A stretch of 64,000 nt of DNA, taken from Prevotella sp. GTDB lineage: Bacteria; Bacteroidota; Bacteroidia; Bacteroidales; Bacteroidaceae. The translations under genes were made by a program, and so were the position numbers. The stretch lies in assembly GCA_021204905.1 (NCBI GenBank), contig JAJPYN010000019.1, forward strand, positions 62,001 to 126,000, given 5' to 3'. The notes under the pieces were generated by a model. That model searched no databases. It saw nothing but the letters and a program-made list of their open reading frames with translations, and was not told where the DNA came from. This document shows positions 1-8,146 of this stretch, in pieces (position 1 is the stretch's first letter; each line of letters opens with the position of its first letter).

Positions 1-1
1 C

Positions 2-109
2 AACACCTACGGCGGCCGCAAGCCCAACCGCACCTTCACGGGCATGCGCTGGACAAACGGTTTCTCCGACCATCTGCCGCTCGTGGCGCACATCCGCATT
101 AAGGAATAA
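2..109 (+). CDS. C-terminal end of an endonuclease/exonuclease/phosphatase-family protein (partial)
   Basis: The window opens inside a reading frame that runs 35 codons to a TAA stop. The visible tail holds the segment SDHLPLVA, which resembles the C-terminal SDH catalytic motif of the endonuclease/exonuclease/phosphatase fold (DNase I-like nucleases and phosphodiesterases). The N-terminal part lies outside the window, so substrate and localisation cannot be judged. It reads in the same direction as ffh, about 150 bases further on. Confidence 0.55.
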   Translation, partial: NTYGGRKPNRTFTGMRWTNGFSDHLPLVAHIRIKE

Positions 110-247
110 AGGCCTTCGCGCAGGCTGCGAAAACGCGGCGCGGCATTATTTTGCGCACAAGAAATATCGGTGTGCAATTCCATGTAAAAATTGCATAATA
201 TTGGTTAAAACGCCGGCAGCCCAACCGCAAGGACAACCGTTCGTAAC

Positions 248-255
248 TACCTTTG
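248..255 (+). promoter_or_regulatory. Possible Bacteroidota -7 box directly before ffh
   Basis: The octamer TACCTTTG matches the TAnnTTTG -7 box of the Bacteroidota housekeeping sigma factor. It ends only 7 bases before the ffh ATG, so a transcript from it would have almost no leader. No TTTG box was found at the usual distance upstream, so this may be chance. Confidence 0.25.
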
Positions 256-262
256 TGAAGCT

Positions 263-1597
263 ATGTTCGAAAACTTATCCGACAGATTAGAGCGTTCGCT
301 TAAACTGCTTAAAGGCGAAGGCAAAATCACTGAAATAAACGTTGCGGAGACGCTCAAAGAAGTGCGGCGCGCGCTCATCGATGCCGACGTGAACTATCGC
401 GTGGCGAAGACTTTCACCGACACCGTCAAAACAAAGGCGCTGGGTATGAATGTGCTCACGGCCGTAAAGCCCGGGCAACTGATGGTGAAGCTTGTTCACG
501 ACGAGCTGGTTTCTTTAATGGGCGGCGAGGCTGTCGGGCTGCAACTTGTCAGTCGTCCGAGCGTTATAATGATGGCGGGCTTGAACGGTGCGGGCAAGAC
601 GACGATGTGCGGCAAACTCGGGCTTTTGCTTAAAGAGAAGCAACATAAAAAAGTGTTGTTGGCCGCGTGCGACACGTTCCGTCCGGCGGCAGTGGAGCAG
701 TTGCGCGTGCTGGGCGGGCAGGTAGGTGTGGAGGTATTCAGCATTGATAACGCTACCGACCCCGTTGCTGTGGCACTTAATGCAATCAAAGAGGCGAAAG
801 CGAAAGGTTACGATACGGTAATTGTCGACACCGCAGGCAGGCAAGCCGTCGACGAGGAACTGATGCAGCAGGCAATGGACATAAAGAGTGCGGTTACCCC
901 CGACGAGTTGCTCTTTGTCGTTGACGCTATGACGGGACAAGACGCAGTGAACACCGCAAAAGAGTTCAACGACCGTCTCGATTTCACCGGTGTGGTACTC
1001 ACCAAGCTCGACGGCGATAGTCGCGGCGGCGCGGCACTCTCAATACGGCAGGTGGTCGACAAGCCAATAAAGTTCATCGGCACGAGTGAGAAGCCCGACG
1101 GAATAGACGTGTTCCATCCCTCCCGCATGGCGGACCGCATACTCGGCATGGGTGATGTCGTCTCTCTTGTGGAGCGTGCACAGGCACAATACGACGAGGA
1201 GGAGGCGCGGCGGTTGCAAAAGAAACTGCTGAAGAACAAGTTCGACTTCTCCGACTTCTACAACCAAATCCAACAAGTGAAGAAAATGGGCAACCTGAAA
1301 GACCTCGCGTCGATGTTGCCCGGTATGGGTAAGGCGTTGCGCGATGTCGACATAGACAACGACGCGTTCAAGAGCATCGAAGCCATCATACTCAGTATGA
1401 CGCCGAAAGAGCGCTCTCACCCCGACATTCTCAACATCAGCCGCAAACAACGTATCGCACGCGGCAGCGGCACATCAATCGATGATGTCAACCGTCTCAT
1501 CCGACAGTTCGACCAGACGCGCAAGGTGATGAAGATGGTGGCGGGCGGCAACGTGAAGAACGTCATGCGGCAGATGCGCGGCGGACGACCGAACTAA
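263..1597 (+). CDS. ffh: Signal recognition particle protein Ffh
   Basis: This is the GTPase of the bacterial signal recognition particle, which binds 4.5S RNA and hydrophobic signal sequences and delivers ribosomes to FtsY at the membrane. The 444-residue protein has an N-terminal helical bundle (about 1-90) and a G domain with GLNGAGKTT at 106-114, DTFRPAA at 137-143, DTAGR at 189-193 and TKLDGD at 247-252. A methionine-rich M domain fills about 300-444 and includes [12 protein letters not shown]. Length is normal for the family. The ATG at 263 gives the conserved N-terminus. folD follows after 31 bases on the same strand. Confidence 0.97.
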   Translation: MFENLSDRLERSLKLLKGEGKITEINVAETLKEVRRALIDADVNYRVAKTFTDTVKTKALGMNVLTAVKPGQLMVKLVHDELVSLMGGEAVGLQLVSRPSVIMMAGLNGAGKTTMCGKLGLLLKEKQHKKVLLAACDTFRPAAVEQLRVLGGQVGVEVFSIDNATDPVAVALNAIKEAKAKGYDTVIVDTAGRQAVDEELMQQAMDIKSAVTPDELLFVVDAMTGQDAVNTAKEFNDRLDFTGVVLTKLDGDSRGGAALSIRQVVDKPIKFIGTSEKPDGIDVFHPSRMADRILGMGDVVSLVERAQAQYDEEEARRLQKKLLKNKFDFSDFYNQIQQVKKMGNLKDLASMLPGMGKALRDVDIDNDAFKSIEAIILSMTPKERSHPDILNISRKQRIARGSGTSIDDVNRLIRQFDQTRKVMKMVAGGNVKNVMRQMRGGRPN

Positions 1598-1628
1598 TCC
1601 CTTTATCTTTTCCGACAACCAAACAATT

Positions 1629-2501
1629 ATGACAATAATCGACGGCAAACAGACAGCGGCAACCATCAAGCAGGACATCGCGAAAAAAGTGAGCGGGATA
1701 GTTGCGCGCGGCGGCAAACGCCCTCATCTCGCGGCGGTGCTCGTGGGACACGACGGCGGCTCGGAGACATACGTCAGAAACAAGGTGCGTGCGTGCGAGG
1801 AGTGCGGATTTCAGTCGTCGCTAATTCGCTATGAGGAGGACGTAACGGAGGAGGAGTTGCTTTCTTGCGTTGACAAACTGAACAATGACGCGTCCGTTGA
1901 CGGCTTTATCGTGCAGTTGCCCTTGCCGAAACATATCAACGAGCAACGTATCACGGAGGCAATCTCGCCCGACAAGGATGTTGACGGCTTTCACCCGGTC
2001 AATGTCGGACGGCTCGCCATCGGGTTGCCCGGTTTTGTCTCCGCAACACCGCTGGGCATTCTCACGTTGCTGCAACACTACAATATAGAGACGAGCGGGC
2101 GGAAATGCGTCATACTCGGGCGCTCCAACATAGTGGGGAAACCGATGGCGCAACTGATGATGCAAAAAGAGCGGGGCGATGCCACGGTAACCGTGCTCCA
2201 TTCACACTCGAAGAACATCAAAGAGGAGTGTCGCGCGGCGGACATCATTATTGCCGCTATAGGCAAACCGCATTTTGTTACGGCGGACATGGTGAGAGAG
2301 GGCGCCGTGGTTATCGATGTGGGTACGACACGTGTGCCGGATGCTACGCGCAAAAGCGGGTTCCGTCTATGCGGCGATGTCGATTTTGATAACGTGTCGC
2401 CGAAATGTGCGTACATCACTCCCGTACCGGGCGGCGTGGGACCGATGACCATCTGCTCGCTCATGTTGAACACTCTGAAAGCGGCGCAACATGGCGAGTA
2501 G
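1629..2501 (+). CDS. folD: Bifunctional methylenetetrahydrofolate dehydrogenase/cyclohydrolase FolD
   Basis: FolD interconverts 5,10-methylene-THF, 5,10-methenyl-THF and 10-formyl-THF in the cytosol using NADP, feeding purine synthesis and initiator-tRNA formylation. The 290-residue protein has the folate-site motif with Y48 and K52 ([11 protein letters not shown]), the nucleotide-binding segment [17 protein letters not shown] and the signature PGGVGPMT near the C-terminus. Length is typical. Its last 11 bases overlap the start of the small TPR gene, which suggests translational coupling. Another folate gene, folC, lies far away at 55.4 kb. Confidence 0.97.
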   Translation: MTIIDGKQTAATIKQDIAKKVSGIVARGGKRPHLAAVLVGHDGGSETYVRNKVRACEECGFQSSLIRYEEDVTEEELLSCVDKLNNDASVDGFIVQLPLPKHINEQRITEAISPDKDVDGFHPVNVGRLAIGLPGFVSATPLGILTLLQHYNIETSGRKCVILGRSNIVGKPMAQLMMQKERGDATVTVLHSHSKNIKEECRAADIIIAAIGKPHFVTADMVREGAVVIDVGTTRVPDATRKSGFRLCGDVDFDNVSPKCAYITPVPGGVGPMTICSLMLNTLKAAQHGE

Positions 2502-2673
2502 CACGGAGTTGTACGAACGTGGCAACCGTCTGCGGCGCGAGGGACGATATGACGAGGCGATGAACGCTTACAGCGAGGCAGTCGCGCTCGACCCCGACTC
2601 GCCCGCACGAACCGCACGCGAAATGTTGGCGGCGCAGTTCGAGTTTTATTGCAAAGACTACTATAACCCCTGA
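2491..2673 (+). CDS. 60-residue single-TPR protein
   Basis: A very small protein with one recognisable tetratricopeptide repeat ([20 protein letters not shown] followed by ALDP) and an aromatic, acidic C-terminus ending FYCKDYYNP. It has no signal peptide or membrane segment. It starts inside the end of folD and ends 50 bases before the ferredoxin gene of the oxidoreductase operon, so it is probably co-transcribed with both. One TPR is normally too little to fold alone, so it may act as a dimer or as an accessory to the oxidoreductase (inference). No specific function is recognised. Confidence 0.7.
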   Translation: MASSTELYERGNRLRREGRYDEAMNAYSEAVALDPDSPARTAREMLAAQFEFYCKDYYNP

Positions 2674-2723
2674 GCCGGCGCTTTCGGACAGGGCGAAACG
2701 AGGATATTTTCATACGGAGGAAA

Positions 2724-2945
2724 ATGATAAAAGGAGCGATTATTGTTGACACGGAGCGGTGTAAGGGGTGCAACCTATGTGCCGTGGCGTGTCCGAAGAA
2801 CGTCATTGAAGTGGACCCGCGTCGTGTGAACCGGTTCGGTCTCGCCTATGCACAAGCGGTGCGGGCGGACGACTGTATCGGGTGTGCGGCGTGCGGCATC
2901 GTGTGTCCCGACGGCTGTATCACCGTCTACAAGCAGAAAATTTAA
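2724..2945 (+). CDS. 2-oxoacid:ferredoxin oxidoreductase, ferredoxin-like delta subunit
   Basis: A 73-residue protein with two 4Fe-4S motifs, CKGCNLCAVACP (about 13-24) and CIGCAACGIVCP (about 51-62). It is the electron-carrying delta subunit of a four-subunit 2-oxoacid:ferredoxin oxidoreductase of the VOR/KOR type. It is preceded by a strong Shine-Dalgarno sequence (GGAGG, 4 bases before the ATG), unusual in this phylum. The alpha, beta and gamma subunits follow directly. Whether the substrate is 2-oxoglutarate or a branched-chain 2-oxoacid cannot be told from this subunit. Confidence 0.9.
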   Translation: MIKGAIIVDTERCKGCNLCAVACPKNVIEVDPRRVNRFGLAYAQAVRADDCIGCAACGIVCPDGCITVYKQKI

Positions 2946-2958
2946 GGAGGCGACGAGA

Positions 2959-4059
2959 ATGGAAGAGAGAGAAGTTATGCTCATCAAGGGCAACGAAGCT
3001 ATCGCGCACGCTGCGGTGCGGTGCGGTTGCGACGGCTATTTCGGCTATCCCATCACCCCGCAGACGGAGGTGATAGAGACGTTGGCGGCACTCAAACCGT
3101 GGGAGACGACGGGCATGATAGTGGTGCAGGCGGAGAGCGAATTGGCAAGCATCAATATGCTCTACGGCGGAGCGGGAGCGGGAAAAAAGGTGATGACAAC
3201 CTCGTCGAGCATCGGCATAGCGCTCATGCAGGAGGGAATATCCTACATGGCGGGTGCAGAACTGCCGGGAGTAATCGTCAACGTGCAGCGCGGCGGACCG
3301 GGACTGGGCACCATACAGCCCTCGCAGGGCGACTATTTCCAAGCCACCCGCGGAGGCGGCAACGGCGACTATAACGTCATAGTACTCGCGCCGAACAGCG
3401 TGCAGGAGATGGCGGACTTCGTCGACCTCGCATTCGACCTCGCATTCAAATACCGCAATCCTGTCATGATACTCTCCGACGGTGTGATAGGGCAGATGAT
3501 GGAAAAGGTGGTGTTGCCGCCGATGAAGCCGCGACGCACGATGGAGGAGATAGAGCGCGATTGTCCGTGGGCAACGACGGGACGCAAGAACGGACGACCG
3601 CAGAACATCATCACCTCGCTCGAGTTACGCCCTGAGGAGATGGAGAAGAAGAACCTCGCTCTGCAAGAAAAATACGCCGCTATCCGCGCTGCGGAGACAC
3701 GCTGCGAGGAGATTGCCGTCGATAATGCCGACTGGCTCATCGTGGCGTTCGGCTCGGCGGCGCGCATATCGCGTAGTGCGATGGAGGAGGCGCACGAGCA
3801 AGGCATTAATGTCGGAATGTTCCGCCCGATCACCCTATGGCCATTCCCCGAGAAAGAGCTGCAGCAGGCGGCGCAAGGCAAGAAAGGTGTCCTCGTGGTG
3901 GAGATTAATGCCGGACAGATGATAACCGACGTACGGCTCGCGCTGGGAAAGGCGTTGCCGATAGTACACTGCGGACGAATGGGAGGCATCATACCCGAGC
4001 CGAGTGAAGTGGTAGACGCGCTGAAGACCTTAATGGAGAAAGGAGAGGACAATGGCTAA
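2959..4059 (+). CDS. vorB: 2-oxoacid:ferredoxin oxidoreductase alpha subunit (VorB/KorA-like)
   Basis: This is the large subunit of the thiamine-diphosphate enzyme that oxidatively decarboxylates a 2-oxoacid to acyl-CoA and reduces ferredoxin, a key anaerobic step. The 366-residue protein begins EVMLIKGNEAIAHAA and carries the substrate-binding segment GYFGYPITPQTEV. An in-frame extension upstream would run through the ferredoxin gene, so I chose the ATG at 2959, which has an AAGGAGG ribosome site 8 bases before it. Its end overlaps the beta-subunit start by 8 bases. KorA (2-oxoglutarate) is an equally possible name. Confidence 0.88.
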   Translation: MEEREVMLIKGNEAIAHAAVRCGCDGYFGYPITPQTEVIETLAALKPWETTGMIVVQAESELASINMLYGGAGAGKKVMTTSSSIGIALMQEGISYMAGAELPGVIVNVQRGGPGLGTIQPSQGDYFQATRGGGNGDYNVIVLAPNSVQEMADFVDLAFDLAFKYRNPVMILSDGVIGQMMEKVVLPPMKPRRTMEEIERDCPWATTGRKNGRPQNIITSLELRPEEMEKKNLALQEKYAAIRAAETRCEEIAVDNADWLIVAFGSAARISRSAMEEAHEQGINVGMFRPITLWPFPEKELQQAAQGKKGVLVVEINAGQMITDVRLALGKALPIVHCGRMGGIIPEPSEVVDALKTLMEKGEDNG

Positions 4060-4819
4060 TAATATCATATCGGAGGAGAACCTCGTCTACAAGAAACCGA
4101 CGTTGCTCAACGACAACCGCATGCACTACTGCCCCGGTTGCAGCCACGGCGTGGTGCACAAACTCGTGGCGGAAGTCATCGAGGAGATGGGAATGACGGA
4201 CAAGGCAATAGGCATATCGCCCGTCGGTTGCGCCGTCTTTGCTTACAACTATATCGACATCGACTGGCAGGAGGCGGCTCACGGTCGTGCCCCTGCTCTC
4301 GCCTGCGCCTTGAAACGCCTGATGCCGGATCGGTTGGTGTTCACTTATCAGGGCGACGGCGACCTTGCCTGTATCGGTACGGCGGAGACGCTGCACGCCC
4401 TCAACCGCGCCGACAACACGACGCTTATCTTCATCAATAATGCCATCTACGGCATGACGGGCGGACAGATGGCGCCCACGACGCTCATCGGACAAAAAAC
4501 CTCCACTTGCCCGTACGGTCGCGACCCGCAACTGCACGGCTATCCGCTCAATCTCACCGAGATGGCGGCACTGCTGCCCGGAGCGTGCTACGTAACGCGC
4601 CAGAGCGTGGAGAGCGTGCCCTCAATACGCAAGGCGAAGCAGGCAATCCGCAAGGCGTTCGAGGCGAATATGCAGGGCAAGGGGGCGTGTCTCGTGGAGA
4701 TAGTCTCAACCTGTTCAAGCGGATGGAAGATGAGTCCGGAGGCGGCAAACGAGTGGATGAAAGAGAACATGTTCAGCCAATATCCGAAAGGCGACCTCAA
4801 AGACACCACGTCGCTCTGA
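4052..4819 (+). CDS. 2-oxoacid:ferredoxin oxidoreductase beta subunit (thiamine diphosphate-binding)
   Basis: The 255-residue beta subunit holds the thiamine diphosphate site, seen as GDGDLACIGTAETLHA followed by the FINNAIYGMTGGQMAPTT segment (the GDG...NN motif). An N-terminal HYCPGCSHG motif is typical of KorB/VorA-type subunits. The gene overlaps the alpha gene by 8 bases and has an AAGGAG ribosome site within it, so the subunits should be made in step. The gamma subunit follows after 36 bases. Confidence 0.92.
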   Translation: MANNIISEENLVYKKPTLLNDNRMHYCPGCSHGVVHKLVAEVIEEMGMTDKAIGISPVGCAVFAYNYIDIDWQEAAHGRAPALACALKRLMPDRLVFTYQGDGDLACIGTAETLHALNRADNTTLIFINNAIYGMTGGQMAPTTLIGQKTSTCPYGRDPQLHGYPLNLTEMAALLPGACYVTRQSVESVPSIRKAKQAIRKAFEANMQGKGACLVEIVSTCSSGWKMSPEAANEWMKENMFSQYPKGDLKDTTSL

Positions 4820-4855
4820 CTGTAAAAAACGACATAATACATCTATCCAACTGAA

Positions 4856-5398
4856 ATGAAAAAAGAAATCATCATATCGGGCTTTGGCGGACAAGGCGTT
4901 CTCTCGATGGGAAAAATCCTTGCTTACAGCGGGTTGCTTGAAGACAAGGAAGTAACGTGGATGCCCGCCTACGGTCCCGAACAGCGCGGCGGCACGGCAA
5001 ATGTTACTGTCATCATCAGCGACACGCCAATTGCCTCGCCCATCCTCAGCCGCTACGACGTGGCAATCGTGCTCAATCAGCCCTCGCTCGACAAGTTCCA
5101 GCCGAAGGTGAAGTCCGGCGGCATACTCATCTACGACGACAACGGCATACTCACCCCGCCGACACGCACCGACATCACGGTATATTCCGTTTCGGCGATG
5201 GAAAAGGCGGCGGAGATGCGCAACGCGAAAGTGTTCAATATGATAGTGCTGGGCGCACTGCTGAAAGTGTGCCCCGTGGTGAGCACGGAGGGCTTGCAGA
5301 AAGCGCTCTACAAATCGTTGCCGGAGCGACATCACAAGCTCATACCGCTCAATATGGAGGCCGTGGCGGAAGGTATGAACCTCATCACAACGAAATAA
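4856..5398 (+). CDS. 2-oxoacid:ferredoxin oxidoreductase gamma subunit
   Basis: A 180-residue gamma subunit with the N-terminal signature SGFGGQGVLSMGKILAYSG and the later segment AYGPEQRGGTANVTVI, both diagnostic of the family domain that helps bind CoA and shape the complex. It completes the four-subunit enzyme (delta, alpha, beta, gamma). aroA begins 10 bases after its stop, so the operon probably continues into the shikimate gene, although the two pathways are unrelated. Confidence 0.9.
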   Translation: MKKEIIISGFGGQGVLSMGKILAYSGLLEDKEVTWMPAYGPEQRGGTANVTVIISDTPIASPILSRYDVAIVLNQPSLDKFQPKVKSGGILIYDDNGILTPPTRTDITVYSVSAMEKAAEMRNAKVFNMIVLGALLKVCPVVSTEGLQKALYKSLPERHHKLIPLNMEAVAEGMNLITTK

Positions 5399-5408
5399 GC
5401 CGTCGGCG

Positions 5409-6668
5409 ATGCCCCCCAAGACATACCTCATCACAGCCCGTCCGCTGACGACAACGACTATCTCGCTGCCCGCCTCGAAGAGCATCACCAATCGTGCGCT
5501 CATCCTCTCGGCACTCTCCTCGCAAAAGGCCGACCTCGAGAATGTCAGTCGGTGTGATGATTCCGCCGTACTGATTGCCGCGTTACGCGACCGTCCCGAT
5601 ATTATCGACATCGCTGCGGCGGGGTCGGCGATGCGGTTTCTGACGGCGTTCTTCAGCATTCGCGAGGGAGAGCACACGCTCACCGGCACGGCGCGGATGT
5701 GTCGCCGACCGATAAAAGTGCTCGTCGAAGCGCTCCGGCAATTAGGCGCAGACATCACCTACGAGGGTGCTGACGGCTTCCCGCCGTTGCACATTCGCGG
5801 GAGAAACCTCTACGGCGGCAGCATACAGATGGAGGGTAATGTCTCCTCGCAGTATGTCTCCGCACTGTTGATGACAGCGCCGATGATGCGGCGCGGACTG
5901 TCGGTGCAGCTTACGGGCAGCGTCATCAGTCGTGCCTACATCGACCTCACGTTGGGTATGATGCAGGATTTCGGGGCGCACGCCGAATGGACAGCCGTAG
6001 ACACCATCACTGTCCGTCCGCAGCCGTACAAGCCCGTTCACTACTTCATCGAGAACGACTGGACGGCAGCGTCATATTGGTACGAACTGTTGGCGTTGTC
6101 GGGCGCTACGGCGGAGCTGCATCTCGACGGTTTGACGGACGGCAGCATACAAGGCGACACGACGGTGAAATACCTCTTCTCGTTGCTCGGAGTGCGCACC
6201 ATCTTCGCCACGAAAGAGAAGAAAGTGCCGACGAGAGTAACGTTGCGGCGCGGCAGTATGAAAGTGAGCCGCCTCGTGTTCGATTTCAGCAACTGCCCCG
6301 ACCTCGTGCAGACCCTCGTGTGCACCTGCTGCGGACTCGACATACCGTTCGACTTCACGGGACTGTCGACGCTGCGGATAAAGGAGACCGACCGCATCCT
6401 TGCGCTCAAGACAGAGCTGCGCAAACTCGGCTTCGTGCTGCAGGACTACGGCGACAGTCGTCTCGTGTGGGACGGCGAAAAAACAACGCCCGCCGACGAA
6501 CCGATAAACACCTACGAAGACCATCGAATGGCGATGTCTTTTGCGCCCCTCGCGCAACGTTTCAACTCCTTGCGCATCGCGAACCCCGAGGTGGTCAGCA
6601 AGTCGTACCCCGAGTTTTGGGACAACCTCCGCCGCACGGGCATCATCGTCGAAGAAAACGCCGGTTAA
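5409..6668 (+). CDS. aroA: 3-phosphoshikimate 1-carboxyvinyltransferase (EPSP synthase)
   Basis: AroA transfers the enolpyruvyl group of PEP to shikimate-3-phosphate, the sixth step towards chorismate and the aromatic amino acids. The 419-residue protein shows PASKSITNRALIL at 21-33 (substrate-binding K24, S25 and R29), AGSAMRFLTA, GNVSSQYVSALLM and the C-terminal EDHRMAMSFAPLA. The glycine-rich segment is shorter and less canonical than in E. coli (AAAGSAMR), as I expect in Bacteroidota. It is the last gene before a 331-base gap. Confidence 0.93.
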   Translation: MPPKTYLITARPLTTTTISLPASKSITNRALILSALSSQKADLENVSRCDDSAVLIAALRDRPDIIDIAAAGSAMRFLTAFFSIREGEHTLTGTARMCRRPIKVLVEALRQLGADITYEGADGFPPLHIRGRNLYGGSIQMEGNVSSQYVSALLMTAPMMRRGLSVQLTGSVISRAYIDLTLGMMQDFGAHAEWTAVDTITVRPQPYKPVHYFIENDWTAASYWYELLALSGATAELHLDGLTDGSIQGDTTVKYLFSLLGVRTIFATKEKKVPTRVTLRRGSMKVSRLVFDFSNCPDLVQTLVCTCCGLDIPFDFTGLSTLRIKETDRILALKTELRKLGFVLQDYGDSRLVWDGEKTTPADEPINTYEDHRMAMSFAPLAQRFNSLRIANPEVVSKSYPEFWDNLRRTGIIVEENAG

Positions 6669-6732
6669 TACTTTTGTTTAAAGGAAGAAACGGCAACTGA
6701 AACGAAGGCAAAAGCTGTAATTGAGGCCGATA

Positions 6733-6806
6733 GTTGAAACGCAGGCGACACTGATTACTGCGGCGGCCAACCGCAACGCTAAGCCGCTGGATTAGTAGCA
6801 ACTAAG
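6733..6806 (-). repeat. Dispersed intergenic repeat, copy D (74 bases)
   Basis: Read on the minus strand, it begins CTTAGTTGCTACT, contains a central GGCTTAG...TTGCGG segment and ends GTCGCCTGCGTTTCAAC. It matches copies at 16290, 49381 and 61741 at both ends and less well in the middle. It lies 64 bases behind the aroA stop codon. Confidence 0.75.
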
Positions 6807-6880
6807 ATAATCGCTGCGGAAATTTTTACCAGTTTTAGGGCATTTTTTCGCTTGCATATTTTTTCGCTTTCTTAATAATC

Positions 6881-6914
6881 CTTGCTGCTATTTTAAAGTT
6901 TGTTTGTACCTTTG
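6881..6914 (+). promoter_or_regulatory. Promoter of the aryl-polyene-like operon
   Basis: The -7 box TACCTTTG (6907-6914) is an exact TAnnTTTG match. A CTTG at 6881-6884 stands 22 bases upstream as a weak -33 box. The AT-rich surroundings and the position 86 bases before the first gene support it. Confidence 0.6.
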
Positions 6915-6947
6915 CACCTCGGTGGCGGCCGGAAAGCCCTGCCGCGC

Positions 6948-6977
6948 GGTTGTGCTTGCTAATTAGGGCAAACAACC
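6948..6977 (+). promoter_or_regulatory. Stem-loop in the leader of the aryl-polyene-like operon
   Basis: GGTTGT (6948-6953) pairs with ACAACC (6972-6977) and TTGC (6956-6959) with GCAA (6968-6971), leaving a two-base bulge and an eight-base loop. It ends 22 bases before the ATG at 7000, close to where ribosomes would bind. A role in translation control or mRNA stability is inference only. Confidence 0.4.
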
Positions 6978-6999
6978 AATAGATAAAGGCTGAGAGGTC

Positions 7000-8142
7000 A
7001 TGGGGAAGATAACAGTAACCGAAGCGAGAAGCAAGCGCGAGATGAGCGATTTCGTGCGCCTGCCGCACCGTTTGTATGCCGGTTGTGCGCAGTATGTGCC
7101 CGAGCTCGACTCCGACATCCTCGATACGTTCGACCCGCGCAAGAACGCCGGGTTGGAATATTCCGACATTCAGCCGTTCGTGGCTTACAACGACAAGGGC
7201 GAGTGCGTCGGCCGCATCGCCGGAATAATCAACCATCACGCCAACGAGAAATGGGGCACGCGCGCCGTCCGCTTCGGCTTCATCGAGTTCATCGACGACA
7301 AGGATGTTTCCAAGGCTTTGCTCGACGCCGTCGAGGACTGGGGTCGCGAGCGCGGCATGACGCACATTCAAGGGCCGATGGGTATCTTCGACTTCGACAA
7401 GGAGGGTATGCTCGTGGAAGACTTTGACCGGCTCGGCTCGATGATAACTATTTACAACCCTTCCTATTATCCGCAGCACCTCGAAGCATTAGGCTATCGG
7501 AAAGAGGTCGACTGGGTGCAGGTGAGCATCGACGTGCCGAAGGACGTGCCGGAGAAATATGCCCGCGTGGCCAAGCTGACGAAAGAGATGTTCGGGTTGA
7601 AAGTGAGGAAACTGAGCGAAAAAGAGATTGTTCAGGGCGGCTACGGGCGGAAAGTGTTTGAGTTGCTCAACCTCGCTTACTCGCCCCTGTTCGGCTATTC
7701 GGAGTTGACGGACAGACAGATAGACGACTTCATCCGGCGCTATATCCCGCTGATAGACACGCGGATGTTGCCCGTCATCGAGGACGACAAAGGCAGGATT
7801 GTCGGCGTTGCCATCACGATGGGCAGTCTGTCGCACGCCTTGCGGAAATCGGGCGGCCGACTGTTGCCGTTCGGGTGGTTCCACTTATTGAAGGCGTTAA
7901 AGTTCAAGCACGAGGATAAGGCTGAGATGCTGCTCGTCGCCGTGCACCCTGATTATCAAGGATTGGGAGTTAATGCTTTATTCTTCGACGACCTTATTCC
8001 CGTTTATAATGCTTTGGGTTATCGTTGCGCGGAGACCGGTCCGCAATTAGAGGACAACGTCAGGGAGCTGTCGCAGTGGAAGCCGCTTCACCCGACGGTC
8101 GGCAAGCGCCGCAGATGCTATACGAAAGAAATAACAAAATGA
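7000..8142 (+). CDS. GNAT-superfamily N-acyltransferase-like protein, first gene of the polyene-like operon
   Basis: A 380-residue protein. The C-terminal third has a GNAT acetyl-CoA fold signature (AEMLLVAVHPDYQGLGVNALFF, where PDYQGLGVNA is the likely pyrophosphate-binding loop). A second GNAT-like module may lie in the N-terminal half (KGECVGRIAGIINHH). There is no signal peptide or membrane segment. The gene starts after a good promoter, with AGAGG before the ATG, and ends 4 bases before the ketosynthase gene. Substrate unknown: it may use acyl-CoA or acyl-ACP to acylate an amine in the pathway, but that is inference. Confidence 0.75.
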   Translation: MGKITVTEARSKREMSDFVRLPHRLYAGCAQYVPELDSDILDTFDPRKNAGLEYSDIQPFVAYNDKGECVGRIAGIINHHANEKWGTRAVRFGFIEFIDDKDVSKALLDAVEDWGRERGMTHIQGPMGIFDFDKEGMLVEDFDRLGSMITIYNPSYYPQHLEALGYRKEVDWVQVSIDVPKDVPEKYARVAKLTKEMFGLKVRKLSEKEIVQGGYGRKVFELLNLAYSPLFGYSELTDRQIDDFIRRYIPLIDTRMLPVIEDDKGRIVGVAITMGSLSHALRKSGGRLLPFGWFHLLKALKFKHEDKAEMLLVAVHPDYQGLGVNALFFDDLIPVYNALGYRCAETGPQLEDNVRELSQWKPLHPTVGKRRRCYTKEITK

Positions 8143-8146
8143 GTAT

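Larger units (their letters stand above)
6669..6999. other. 331-base intergenic region with a repeat copy, a promoter and a leader hairpin
   Basis: No gene is seen here. From left to right it contains a copy of the dispersed 72-74-base repeat in minus orientation (6733-6806), an AT-rich stretch (about 6818-6905), a Bacteroidota-type promoter (6881-6914) and a stem-loop in the predicted 5' leader (6948-6977). It separates the ffh-aroA run from the aryl-polyene-like operon. Confidence 0.7.
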
